Source: Leuconostoc mesenteroides subsp. mesenteroides ATCC 8293 | Lineage (GTDB): Bacteria; Bacillota; Bacilli; Lactobacillales; Lactobacillaceae | DNA length: 64,000 nucleotides | Assembly (NCBI RefSeq): GCF_000014445.1 | Contig: NC_008531.1 | Span: forward strand, 217,001-281,000 | Direction: 5' to 3' | In this document: piece after piece, positions 30,099 to 38,377 of the stretch | Layout: each line of letters starts with the position of its first letter | Position numbering within the stretch: position 1 is the stretch's first letter | Made by a program: the position numbers and the translations under genes | The notes under the pieces: model-generated | Databases searched by the model: none | Seen by the model: only the letters and a program-made list of their open reading frames with translations | What the model was told of the DNA's origin: nothing

Positions 30099-30439
30099 TT
30101 TTCAATTTATCCTCAGTTTACGTGAGTTTAATTTTAGAACGTTATATTATAAACATCAACAAAGCAAGTTATCTCAAACAACAAGCCTAGTTGAATTAAA
30201 ATGTAACATTCGATAAATTTATGATCTGGAGGATTGGACAGTATAAGCGGTATAACTGATGAGCATCACATCAGAAACACGAAGCCTCACGGCAAAAGGG
30301 AGCCAAGTCGCGTTCTCCCGCGCGACTATAAATAACTCATATTCTCTCCCGAATATACTATTCTCTTCTCTCTCAAATATTCTCTCTCATAATAAATATC
30401 CCCGGTGAACGCGTTAGTTCATCGGGGCTTCGTGTTTCT
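30099..30439 (+). repeat. Structured inverted repeat, copy 2 (right of scr cassette)
   Basis: This is the inverted partner of 24380-24718. It begins at the scrK stop. Its inner unit (30273-30439, 167 nt) is bounded by AGAAACACGAAGCC and GGCTTCGTGTTTCT. Relative to copy 1, an A-T pair in this stem is replaced by G-C, and two other changes become G-T pairs on the plus strand only, so the fold holds on the strand read outward from scrK. Hairpins CCCCGGTGAAC/GTTCATCGGGG, AGTCGCG/CGCGACT and CTGATG/CATCAG are kept. Part of the sequence upstream of the unit, 30201-30272, is more diverged. No known family is recognised. Confidence 0.85.
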
Positions 30440-30470
30440 AGTAGAATTTTTATGATAATTAGATATTATG

Positions 30471-30499
30471 TTGCACGATATTTAAAAATATGATAATAT
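30471..30499 (+). promoter_or_regulatory. Promoter of tRNA-Lys
   Basis: TTGCAC (-35), a 17-nt spacer and TAATAT (-10), about 27 nt upstream of the mature tRNA. Confidence 0.65.
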
Positions 30500-30525
30500 A
30501 TTTTATGTTGTGAAATACGAAAAAT

Positions 30526-30598
30526 GGTCAGCTAGCTCAGTTGGTAGAGCAACGGACTCTTAATCCGTGGGTCCAGGGTTCGAGCCCCTGGCTGACCA
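30526..30598 (+). tRNA. tRNA-Lys (anticodon CTT)
   Basis: The 73-nt cloverleaf has acceptor arm GGTCAGC/GCTGACC, D-loop AGCTCAGTTGGTAGA, anticodon stem ACGGA/TCCGT around CTCTTAA, and T-loop GGTTCGAGCCC. The anticodon CTT reads AAG (Lys). No CCA is encoded; it must be added after transcription. Confidence 0.97.
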
Positions 30599-30605
30599 CT
30601 ATATG

Positions 30606-30639
30606 AAACCAGCAAACTTTGTTTGCTGGTTTTTATTTT
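30606..30639 (+). terminator. Terminator of tRNA-Lys
   Basis: AAACCAGCAAAC, loop TTT, GTTTGCTGGTTT, then a T-rich run. Confidence 0.88.
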
Positions 30640-30665
30640 AATTTTAAATATCGAGGAGAGGAAGA

Positions 30666-31439
30666 ATGCAACGGAATGTCGGGAAGAAGCTTAAAAAGCA
30701 TCTGCTTTTAATTGTGTTGGTTATTATGCTGATTGTTGTGGTTGTTATTTGTTTTTTTAATACTAAACAACCAATCAAGAACACTGGAAAGATCGCTAAA
30801 ACGTCTTCTGTAAAAAAAGTAGATGATTTACCAAAAGGTGTAAAAACGACAGATTGGAATTTAGTATTAGTCAATAAAAATCATTCCTATCAGACAGAAT
30901 TGAACTTTACGAAGGTTACTGTCGATAGTAAACAAATTGATCAACGAATCGCACAAGCCCTTGCAAATTTTCGTTCAGCAGCTCAAAAGGCTGGTTACGC
31001 GACAACCTTAGTATCGGGATATCGTTCCATTGCATATCAAACCACTGTGTATAACAATTCAATTAGTCAATATGAATCAAATGGGATGAGCGCGACAGAG
31101 GCCAAAAGACTGACTGAGTCCGTAATTCAGGTACCAGGATCCTCGGAACACCAAACGGGACAAGCAGTTGATTTAGCAGGTAATGACGCCTTGGCTGCAT
31201 ATCCCTCTTTAGAAGCAGGTATGGATAAATTCAAATCACAGCAGTGGTTGATGAAACACGCACCGGAATATGGATTTATCCTACGTTATCCGAGTGATAG
31301 TCAGTCTATAAAGGAGACGGGGATTGACTATGAATCTTGGCACTTTAGATACGTTGGTGTGTCCAATGCAACATATATTACTAATCATCACCTCACGCTA
31401 GAAAAATATATTCAAACTTTGAAAAAGGCGGGTAGATGA
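30666..31439 (+). CDS. VanY-type D-Ala-D-Ala carboxypeptidase
   Basis: The 257-residue protein has an N-terminal membrane anchor (about residues 15-35) and a M15B peptidase domain. Zinc and catalytic motifs are SSEHQTGQAVD (SxHxxGxAxD) and ESWHFRYVG (ExxWH). It would trim the last residue from peptidoglycan stems outside the membrane. This fits a species whose ligase makes D-Ala-D-Lac ends, since removal of residual D-Ala-D-Ala stems helps resistance; that link is inference. GAGAGGAAG is close to the ATG. Confidence 0.88.
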   Translation: MQRNVGKKLKKHLLLIVLVIMLIVVVVICFFNTKQPIKNTGKIAKTSSVKKVDDLPKGVKTTDWNLVLVNKNHSYQTELNFTKVTVDSKQIDQRIAQALANFRSAAQKAGYATTLVSGYRSIAYQTTVYNNSISQYESNGMSATEAKRLTESVIQVPGSSEHQTGQAVDLAGNDALAAYPSLEAGMDKFKSQQWLMKHAPEYGFILRYPSDSQSIKETGIDYESWHFRYVGVSNATYITNHHLTLEKYIQTLKKAGR

Positions 31440-31537
31440 TACAATATTTGACCATCAAAACAATTGCTCAGCAGGAATAATGTAATTTTGATATACTATA
31501 TTAGTAATATTTTTATTTGAAACTAAGGAGAAATGGC

Positions 31538-32185
31538 ATGATTGTACTATCAGGCACCATCGGCGCTGGCAAAACGAGTTTAACGAAAATGTTGGCAAAA
31601 CATTTAGATTCACAGGCGTTTTATGAAAGTGTTGATGATAATCCAATTTTGCCATTATTTTACCAAAACCCTAAAAAATATGGTTTTTTGCTGCAAATTT
31701 ATTTTTTAAACAAAAGGCTAGAACAAATAAAAAGAGCCCAAGTGGATGCCAAAAATATTTTAGATCGTTCTATTTTTGAAGATGCTTTACTATTCCAATT
31801 GACAGCTGATTTGAATCGCGCAACGCAAACTGAGGTAGATATATATCAGTCATTGGTTAATAATATGATGGCTGAAATTCCTGGTAGTGCAACGTCTAAG
31901 GATCCTGATTTATTAATTCATGTTCGTGTTAGTTTTGATACTATGCTCGCAAGAATCAAAAAGCGTGGTCGTTCATTTGAGCAAGTTGAAGCAAATCCGG
32001 GATTATATGACTACTACAAAGAACTTAATTCACGTTATGATGATTGGTTTGCGGCGTACGACCGATCACCAAAAATCCAGATTGATGGTGACCATTTTGA
32101 TTTTGTGGAAAATGAAGAGTCAGGTGCAAAAGTCTTGGACATGATTGATGCTAAACTAGCACAAACTGGTGTACTATCATTTTGA
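31538..32185 (+). CDS. Deoxynucleoside kinase (dAdo/dCyd/dGuo type)
   Basis: The protein has 215 residues from the ATG at 31538 (AAGGAG 8 nt upstream). P-loop SGTIGAGKTSL (residues 5-15), the DRS motif (ILDRSIFED) and the LID Arg cluster (KKRGRSFE) identify the deoxynucleoside kinase family, which salvages deoxynucleosides in lactic acid bacteria. Which base is preferred cannot be told. A seven-codon upstream extension from 31517 has no ribosome site. Confidence 0.88.
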   Translation: MIVLSGTIGAGKTSLTKMLAKHLDSQAFYESVDDNPILPLFYQNPKKYGFLLQIYFLNKRLEQIKRAQVDAKNILDRSIFEDALLFQLTADLNRATQTEVDIYQSLVNNMMAEIPGSATSKDPDLLIHVRVSFDTMLARIKKRGRSFEQVEANPGLYDYYKELNSRYDDWFAAYDRSPKIQIDGDHFDFVENEESGAKVLDMIDAKLAQTGVLSF

Positions 32186-32186
32186 G

Positions 32187-32220
32187 AAATCCCGAAACTT
32201 TTGAAGTTAGGGATTTTTTT
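32187..32220 (+). terminator. Terminator of the deoxynucleoside kinase gene
   Basis: AAATCCC with inner AACTT/AAGTT and GGGATTT, then a T-run. A TATAAT at 32223-32228 directly after may serve proB. Confidence 0.8.
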
Positions 32221-32254
32221 GATATAATAATTAAAATTAACTAAGGAACATATA

Positions 32255-33043
32255 ATGAATAGTTGGCATAGAATTGTTGTTAAAGTCGGCACGAGCACAA
32301 TTGTTAATCGTGATGGGCAAATTAATTACCCAGTCGTTAATCGGTTGGCACAAACACTTTCCAGTTTACAAAAATCTGGTCACGAAATTTTATTAGTTAC
32401 ATCCGGGGCAATTGGTGTGGCATTGGATCAGATGAATCTAGAAAAACGACCACAAGAAATTCCACAACAGCAAGCATTAGCTGCCATTGGTCAGGGATAC
32501 TTGATGTCATTGTACAATCAAAGTTTTGCATTCTATCAACAATTAATTGGACAAGTTTTATTGACGTATGATGTGTTCGACAATAAAGCGATGCTTGAAA
32601 ACACAATGAATGCCATTGAAATGATGTTTTCACAGCACATCATTCCCATTGTTAATGAAAATGATGTGATTGCAGTTGATGAGCTTGACCATCAACATTC
32701 ATTTGGCGATAATGACCGCTTAGCTGCTATTGTGACACGTGAAATTGGTGCCGATGGATTAATTATTTTGAGCGATGTCGACGCGTTGTATACGGCTAAT
32801 CCTAATATTGATGAATTTGCACAAGCCATTGATAAGGTAACGAAAATTACCGATGATATTCGTATGAGCGCCACCGGATCAACTTCTGGTTTAGGAACAG
32901 GTGGGATGAGCACAAAACTTGCTGCTGGTGAATTTGTGATGAAAAATGGTGGTAAAATGGTGTTAATTAATGGTAATAATCCAGCCTTGATTTTAGAAGT
33001 AATAGCTGGTAAAACGGTGGGAACATTATTTCAAGGAGAATGA
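32255..33043 (+). CDS. proB: Glutamate 5-kinase
   Basis: The 262-residue protein is an amino-acid kinase domain only, without the C-terminal PUA domain of E. coli ProB. Motifs: VVKVGTSTIV at the N terminus, TSGAIGVAL, NENDVIAVDE and LSDVDALYTANP. It makes gamma-glutamyl phosphate, the first step to proline. AAGGAAC is 7 nt before the ATG. proA follows after 4 nt. proC is not in the window. Confidence 0.93.
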   Translation: MNSWHRIVVKVGTSTIVNRDGQINYPVVNRLAQTLSSLQKSGHEILLVTSGAIGVALDQMNLEKRPQEIPQQQALAAIGQGYLMSLYNQSFAFYQQLIGQVLLTYDVFDNKAMLENTMNAIEMMFSQHIIPIVNENDVIAVDELDHQHSFGDNDRLAAIVTREIGADGLIILSDVDALYTANPNIDEFAQAIDKVTKITDDIRMSATGSTSGLGTGGMSTKLAAGEFVMKNGGKMVLINGNNPALILEVIAGKTVGTLFQGE

Positions 33044-33047
33044 GTCT

Positions 33048-34289
33048 ATGAACGCAGTGGAAGAAATTGGTAAGCGTGCCAAATTAGTGACTTCTGATGT
33101 CGCTAATTTGGCAGTAGATATTCGTAATCAAATATTATTGGATATGTCGTCAGCCTTGGTAGCTAACTGGCAAGAAATTGTGGCAGCTAATAAAAAAGAT
33201 TTGGACGCGGCTACGCAGCTCTCGGGGCCAATGCGTAATCGATTGACGCTTGACCAAAAAACAATTGGCGGTATTGCAGCGTCGCTGTCAGCGGTCGCTA
33301 AGTTAGCTGATCCTTTGGCAGGTCCATATGACAATTGGAAAAATCATACAGGATTTAAAATTGTTAAAAAAACAGTGCCACTAGGGGTTGTGGCGATGAT
33401 ATTTGAGGCGCGCCCGAATGTGACCGTAGATGCTGCCGCATTAACCTTTAAATCAGGTAATGCAGTTATTTTACGCGGTGGTAAAGAGGCTATCGAGTCA
33501 AATATTATCTTAACGAATATTTTGCGTAATGTGTTACGTAAACACAATTTAAACCCAGATATAATACAGTTAATCACGGATACAACACATGATTCAGTCA
33601 ACACATTACTAAATTTGCGTGACTATGTTGATGTATTAATTCCGCGTGGTTCAGGTCAGTTTATTGATTTTGTTGTAAAAAATGCAACGGTACCGGTTAT
33701 TGAAACTGGCGCAGGTAACACACATATATTTGTGGACGAGAGTGCCAAGCAGGATGAGGCTATTCGTGTCATTCATAATGCCAAAACACAAAAACCAGCA
33801 GTTTGTAATGCTGCCGAAAAACTATTAATTCATGAGGCAATTGCGGGTGAATTTTTACCAAAAATTGTCGATGATTTATTGGCTGCTGGTGTAGAGTTGC
33901 GCGGGGACCAAAAAGCCCGTAGTATAGATAGTCGAGTAATTGGCGCAAGTGCTGAAGATTGGGATACTGAGTATAACGATTTAATTATGGCTATAAAAAT
34001 TGTTCACAATAACGATGAAGCAATTACCTGGATTAATGACCACACAACCCATCACTCAGAAACAATTATCAGTGAAGATCTTAATCATGTTACTGATTTT
34101 ATGAATACTGTTGATGCTGCTGTTGTTTATCAGAATGTTTCAAGCCGATTTACTGATGGTTTTGAATTTGGATTTGGCGCAGAAATTGGTATCTCTACAC
34201 AAAAGCTTCATGCGCGTGGCCCAATGGGACTAAGTGCGTTAACCACAATTAAGTATGAAGTATTCGGTGAAGGACAAATTAGAGAATAA
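33048..34289 (+). CDS. proA: Gamma-glutamyl phosphate reductase
   Basis: The 413-residue aldehyde-dehydrogenase-fold enzyme has its catalytic Cys in KPAVCNAAEKLL (about residue 251). It reduces gamma-glutamyl phosphate to glutamate semialdehyde using NADPH. AAGGAGAATGAGTCT precedes the ATG, spanning the proB stop. Length is normal. A long terminator ends the proBA unit. Confidence 0.95.
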   Translation: MNAVEEIGKRAKLVTSDVANLAVDIRNQILLDMSSALVANWQEIVAANKKDLDAATQLSGPMRNRLTLDQKTIGGIAASLSAVAKLADPLAGPYDNWKNHTGFKIVKKTVPLGVVAMIFEARPNVTVDAAALTFKSGNAVILRGGKEAIESNIILTNILRNVLRKHNLNPDIIQLITDTTHDSVNTLLNLRDYVDVLIPRGSGQFIDFVVKNATVPVIETGAGNTHIFVDESAKQDEAIRVIHNAKTQKPAVCNAAEKLLIHEAIAGEFLPKIVDDLLAAGVELRGDQKARSIDSRVIGASAEDWDTEYNDLIMAIKIVHNNDEAITWINDHTTHHSETIISEDLNHVTDFMNTVDAAVVYQNVSSRFTDGFEFGFGAEIGISTQKLHARGPMGLSALTTIKYEVFGEGQIRE

Positions 34290-34310
34290 GCACAGTATTT
34301 TTGACCCAAA

Positions 34311-34366
34311 AAAATGATCCACGATACGGACAACTAGGTTTGGTGTCGTATCGTGGATCATTTTTA
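34311..34366. terminator. Bidirectional terminator between proA and the nucleoside hydrolase
   Basis: An 18-bp perfect stem (AAAATGATCCACGATACG and its complement) with T-runs on both sides, in a convergent gap. Confidence 0.88.
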
Positions 34367-34368
34367 TG

Positions 34369-35325
34369 TTATTGAAGCACAGTTAGCATTAGATTTTGAA
34401 AATCATGAACAAATCTTTTTGAATCAACTAAAACAGCAGCTTTAGTAGTTGTTGGGACCAAAAGTTTCTCTTTATCACCGATTGTGCGGCCATAATCGCC
34501 ACTTTCTTTATCGTATGTTACCCGCATTGCTAAGGCAATTGATGTAACATAGCTAGGATCGATTCCAACAGCAACTGCTAGTGGATCGTGGAGGGCAGCA
34601 CCATTTTTATTGATGTTTAAGTTAGCATACGCATCAATATAGAAATCCATTAAGTCAGCAAATTTTTCTCCGGCTAAGGTTCCTAGTGTACGCCATGCTG
34701 CAGTTTCTTTTTTCGTTAGCAGCGTGCGGAGGGTAACATCAAGGCCAACCATTGTTAGGTTTTGCTGATGAACGAAAGCAAAGTCAGCCGCTTCAGGGTC
34801 TTGGTGAATGTTTGCTTCGGTAAAAGGCGTTAGGTTACCTGGTACAGTTAAAGCACCGCCCATTAGCGTTGTATTACCAATCAAGGTAGCCACGTCATTA
34901 TCTTTTTCAATCGCTGCAGCCAAATTGGTGAGAGGCCCAGTTGGAATAAAAATTAGGTTTTCTTTATATTGATGAGCAGATTCAATTAAAAAATCAACAG
35001 CTGATTGGGTTTCGATTTGTCTTGGTGAAGTTTCTAAGGTGATTTCACCTACGCCATTTTTACCGTGAATAAGCTGTGAAATAGGCATAACTTCAAAATT
35101 ATTGGTTGTACTTGAATGACTAGCACCAATAAATACAGGGACATCGTCAGCACCAAGTAAATGTAATAAATTCAGTGAGTTTTGTGCGGCCGTTTCAACA
35201 AGTGTGTTACCATAACTAGAGATAATACCAATCAAATCGACATTTGGATCAGCTACAGCGTAGGCGAGCGCCAGAGCATCATCCACGCCAGTATCCAGAT
35301 CAAGAATCATTTTTTTAGTAGCCAT
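34369..35325 (-). CDS. Inosine/uridine-preferring nucleoside hydrolase family protein
   Basis: The 318-residue protein carries the calcium-binding N-terminal motif LDLDTGVDDALAL (DxDxxxDD) and a later Asp-containing HDPLAVAVGI block. It hydrolyses ribonucleosides to base and ribose for salvage. Preferred nucleoside is unknown. The ATG is at 35325; GGAGGAAATG lies about 13 nt upstream. Confidence 0.9.
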   Translation of the reverse strand: MATKKMILDLDTGVDDALALAYAVADPNVDLIGIISSYGNTLVETAAQNSLNLLHLLGADDVPVFIGASHSSTTNNFEVMPISQLIHGKNGVGEITLETSPRQIETQSAVDFLIESAHQYKENLIFIPTGPLTNLAAAIEKDNDVATLIGNTTLMGGALTVPGNLTPFTEANIHQDPEAADFAFVHQQNLTMVGLDVTLRTLLTKKETAAWRTLGTLAGEKFADLMDFYIDAYANLNINKNGAALHDPLAVAVGIDPSYVTSIALAMRVTYDKESGDYGRTIGDKEKLLVPTTTKAAVLVDSKRFVHDFQNLMLTVLQ

Positions 35326-35463
35326 AAATTGTAATTATGTGCAGACGCACATTTCCTCCAAATTGTAATATATATTAATTATAACGGACGAAAACTATTT
35401 TTGTTTTAAATTAACGCAATGTTAGAATGACGTTGCAATAAAGTAAAATCGGAGAATATTTAA

Positions 35464-36474
35464 ATGACAGAGTTATATGATGTAGCAATCATAGGTGGTG
35501 GACCAGTTGGTATGTTTACAGCTTTCTATGCCGGATTACGTGATACTAAAGCAGTTCTAGTTGAAAGTTTAGCAACACTCGGCGGACAAGTGACATCGTT
35601 ATATCCTGAGAAAAAAATTCTTGACGTTGCTGGATTCACAGGAATTAAAGGATCAGCATTGATTGATTCATTGGATGAACAAATGAAGTTATTTCCAATT
35701 GATATCAAAACCTCAACAACTGTGACTAATGTGACGAAAACAAACGACTTATTCACAGTGACCATCAACAATGGTTCGTCATTTCAGGCTAAAACAATCA
35801 TCATCACAACAGGTAAAGGCTCTTTTGAACCACGCAAGATGCAGGTGTCCGGCGTTGATCAATTGGTTGGCCAAGGTATTCACTATTTTGTAACGAATAA
35901 ACATGATTTTGATAACCATGATGTAGCGATTGCTGGTGGTGGTGATTCAGCTATTGATATGGCTACGATGCTTAATGAATTTACCCATTCTACAAGAATT
36001 ATTCACCGCCGGGATCAATTTCGTGCAATGGAGCAAAGTGTGAAACAACTGAGCCAATCATCCGTTATCAAAGAAACGCCGAAAAAAGTATCACAGATTG
36101 AAAAACAAAGTGATGGTAAATTGAAAATTACGTTAGCGCAAGTGAAGAATGATCAGGTAACTAATGATATTTGTGTTGATGATTTAATTATTAATTATGG
36201 TTTTATTTCGGAAAATAAAATTGTGCATGGTTGGGATATACAACCAGAAAATGAAGGACAAGCGTTTTCCGTCGACCAAGCAATGCAGACGACGATACCC
36301 GGCGTTTTTGCTATTGGGGATGCTAGCCACTATGAGGGGAAAGCAGATTTAATTGCTGTTGGATTTGGTGAAGCGCCAACAGCAGTTAATGCTGCAATTC
36401 GATTTTTTGATCCACAGCGACGTGGCCCCGGCCATTCGAGTTCAATGGTTATTCAAGATGGAAAACTTATATAA
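35464..36474 (+). CDS. Ferredoxin--NADP reductase, thioredoxin-reductase-like
   Basis: The 336-residue flavoprotein has FAD motif IIGGGPVGMFTAFYAG (residues 9-24), NADPH motif VAIAGGGDSAIDMA (about 156-169) and the C-terminal GVFAIGDAS block. No CxxC redox pair is seen in the NADPH domain, which separates it from thioredoxin reductase. It passes electrons between NADPH and ferredoxin or flavodoxin. CGGAG lies 10 nt before the ATG. Confidence 0.9.
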   Translation: MTELYDVAIIGGGPVGMFTAFYAGLRDTKAVLVESLATLGGQVTSLYPEKKILDVAGFTGIKGSALIDSLDEQMKLFPIDIKTSTTVTNVTKTNDLFTVTINNGSSFQAKTIIITTGKGSFEPRKMQVSGVDQLVGQGIHYFVTNKHDFDNHDVAIAGGGDSAIDMATMLNEFTHSTRIIHRRDQFRAMEQSVKQLSQSSVIKETPKKVSQIEKQSDGKLKITLAQVKNDQVTNDICVDDLIINYGFISENKIVHGWDIQPENEGQAFSVDQAMQTTIPGVFAIGDASHYEGKADLIAVGFGEAPTAVNAAIRFFDPQRRGPGHSSSMVIQDGKLI

Positions 36475-36476
36475 GT

Positions 36477-36515
36477 AAAAAAGTAGTAGATGAGTATATC
36501 ATCTACTACTTTTTT
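36477..36515. terminator. Bidirectional terminator
   Basis: AAAAAAGTAGTAGATGA, loop GTATA, TCATCTACTACTTTTTT: a 17-bp perfect stem between the convergent reductase and nuclease genes. Confidence 0.9.
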
Positions 36516-36520
36516 AAAAG

Positions 36521-37390
36521 CTACTTAGCGGAATCTAAAACAGTTGCTTCTCCTGTGGCATAATCAATTTGAATGCCTGGCTGTACGTTGAAAATCCAAT
36601 AGTTTAAGTTCAGTGTTTTGCCGTTGTCTTCAACTGATTTAGCCATATAGTGAACACCACGAGCAAGACGTTCGTTGCCAACATAAAGTGGCGTGACCTG
36701 TGCACGGACCGTAATAGTTGGATTGTTTTGGATAGCATTGCGAATATCATTTTCAGGGACGAGCTGACCTGGATAGGCATTTTCAACACGTGTACCCGTA
36801 ATCATATTTTCTGTGACCATAGTGGGTAACCCGAAAAATTGATAGCCCACAATGTGAGATTTATTCCAAAGCGCTTGCATACCATTGCCCAATTTAACGT
36901 TAGGGTTATCATGATAACCACCGACCCACTTAGTACCATCGTAGCGATCGTTAATAAACCAACCGGATGGGCGGACAGTGTAAGGAATACGATCCGGCCG
37001 TTTAGTAACTTTTGATATGGCCGACTTACTGGCCACGAAATTTCCTTGTTGCGAACGGCCTAACGAATCAAGAGCTGAGAGGCTTAACCCATCAACTGGA
37101 TTGAGCTTAGATGCTTGACTTGGGAAAGTTTCTTTCATTTGGTCGTCTGTGAAGGTTGCTTTATTGTTGTTGACATGAACGATGTCACCATCTAGCGTTC
37201 CATCCCATTTTAAGTTGAGCAGGGCCTGATCAGATTGGGCAGTTACTGTTGGATGAGATGTTTCAGTAGAAGTATTTGTCGATTCGTAGTTTTGCCACAA
37301 ATAAAATCCGGCAACAACAACTAGAATCAGAAGGGATAGTATCTTATTTTGTGGTTTGCTTTTGCGTCTATAAGTGCGTTTTCGTGCCAT
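36521..37390 (-). CDS. DNA/RNA non-specific endonuclease (EndA-like), membrane anchored
   Basis: The 289-residue protein has a basic N terminus and one membrane segment (about residues 17-34), then a secreted beta-beta-alpha-metal nuclease domain. The catalytic region reads WNKSHIVGYQFFG, where the usual DRGH is NKSH: the catalytic His is kept while the Asp is Asn. The metal-ligand Asn is probably in TGTRVENAYPGQ. Streptococcal EndA homologues degrade DNA at the surface during uptake or defence. Activity here is likely but the changed DRGH deserves attention. Confidence 0.82.
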   Translation of the reverse strand: MARKRTYRRKSKPQNKILSLLILVVVAGFYLWQNYESTNTSTETSHPTVTAQSDQALLNLKWDGTLDGDIVHVNNNKATFTDDQMKETFPSQASKLNPVDGLSLSALDSLGRSQQGNFVASKSAISKVTKRPDRIPYTVRPSGWFINDRYDGTKWVGGYHDNPNVKLGNGMQALWNKSHIVGYQFFGLPTMVTENMITGTRVENAYPGQLVPENDIRNAIQNNPTITVRAQVTPLYVGNERLARGVHYMAKSVEDNGKTLNLNYWIFNVQPGIQIDYATGEATVLDSAK

Positions 37391-37465
37391 GATTCTCTCT
37401 CTTTCAAGTTCTTATATCATAACATTTATGCTACGCCAAAACATCAACAAAAACGATAATAGAAA

Positions 37466-38119
37466 TCAGCGTTCCAGTTCCCACTCGGCTTTGAATTGCG
37501 CTAAGAATGATAGCATGAACTGTTGACGACTTTCAGAAATTGTGCGTGCTGTGTCTGTATTTAATTTGTCCTGAATAAGTAATAATTTTTCATAAAAATG
37601 GTTAATTGTCGTACTTTTTTGATTGCGATAATCAGTTTTATTTTGTGGTAAATGTGGTTGAATTTCTGGATCATATAATACACGATTTTTTACCGCACCA
37701 TAAGTAATTGCTCGTGTGATGGCGATAGCTCCCATAGCCTCTAAACGATCAGCATCTTGTACAATTTGTCCATTGATATTGAGCTCTTGAGTACCTTCTA
37801 GTGACTTAGACCAAGACATATTGTCGATGATATAGGTGATTTCTTCTATCATTTCTGGATGAACGCCGATAGATAGAAGAAACGAAATCATATTATTTTT
37901 TGCTGCAAGAATATCTTCTTGACTATCGTATAATTTATCATCATAGACGTCATGCAGCAATGCGGCAGCACGTACAACAAAAGCATCTGCTTTTTTCTCA
38001 TGGGCAAGAATCTTGTTAGCTAGTGCAAGGACGCGATTAATGTGATCAATGCTGTGTCCAGTATTATCTTTAGTGAGTGCGTCTTTCATATAACGATTAA
38101 TCATTTCAAGTTGATCCAT
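37466..38119 (-). CDS. HD-superfamily phosphohydrolase (YedJ/YpgQ-like)
   Basis: The 217-residue protein has GHSIDHINRV, LLHDVYDDKL (HD) and QDADRLEAMGAI (distal Asp), the layout of YedJ/YpgQ proteins. The Bacillus homologue is a nucleotide pyrophosphohydrolase; the substrate here is unknown. It is on the minus strand behind its own start; AAAGGAAAT is close to the ATG. A 42-bp palindrome lies just upstream. Confidence 0.85.
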   Translation of the reverse strand: MDQLEMINRYMKDALTKDNTGHSIDHINRVLALANKILAHEKKADAFVVRAAALLHDVYDDKLYDSQEDILAAKNNMISFLLSIGVHPEMIEEITYIIDNMSWSKSLEGTQELNINGQIVQDADRLEAMGAIAITRAITYGAVKNRVLYDPEIQPHLPQNKTDYRNQKSTTINHFYEKLLLIQDKLNTDTARTISESRQQFMLSFLAQFKAEWELER

Positions 38120-38143
38120 TTTAATTTCCTTTAAGTTTTATTT

Positions 38144-38185
38144 CGATTGCTTATTAATTAGTTTAAACTAATTAATAAGCAATCG
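38144..38185. repeat. 42-bp perfect palindrome upstream of metG
   Basis: The left arm CGATTGCTTATTAATTAGTTT (given here in two parts: CGATTGCTTATT, AATTAGTTT) is followed directly by its exact complement, with no loop. It sits 24 nt upstream of the minus-strand HD gene start and 190 nt upstream of metG. It has no T-run, so it is not an ordinary terminator. Confidence 0.9.
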
Positions 38186-38377
38186 CGTTTAAAAGTTGGA
38201 TTAATTCGTAAAAGTTTCAATATATCATAAATAATAACTTGAGTCTCTATGAAAAATTATTGATTTTAGTTATAATTATTTTAATATAACTTTACCTCAT
38301 ACGGTAAAAATCATGCTTAACGTAGAAAGAGACGATTCTTTTTATTGTGAGTGTTTTAAAGAAAGAGGAAGACTCAT

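Noticed and set aside
30262..30409. ORF in repeat copy 2 starting MSITSETRSLTAKGSQVAFS
   Set aside because: Copy 1 starts in a similar way (MAITSETRNPMVKGSQVALS) but an indel shifts the frame and it ends a few residues later. The ribosome-like GGAGGA is about 24 nt away. Changes follow RNA pairing rather than codons, so I do not call a gene.
30526..30598. tRNA-Lys as an attachment site for the scr cassette
   Set aside because: The tRNA lies just right of repeat copy 2, but no second copy of its 3' end is visible near 24.4 kb and no integrase is present.
38186..38377. T-box or S-box upstream of metG
   Set aside because: No T-box GGTACC-like sequence or SAM-riboswitch core is seen; only a short TTTACC/GGTAAA hairpin and a possible promoter (TTGATT, 16 nt, TAATAT).
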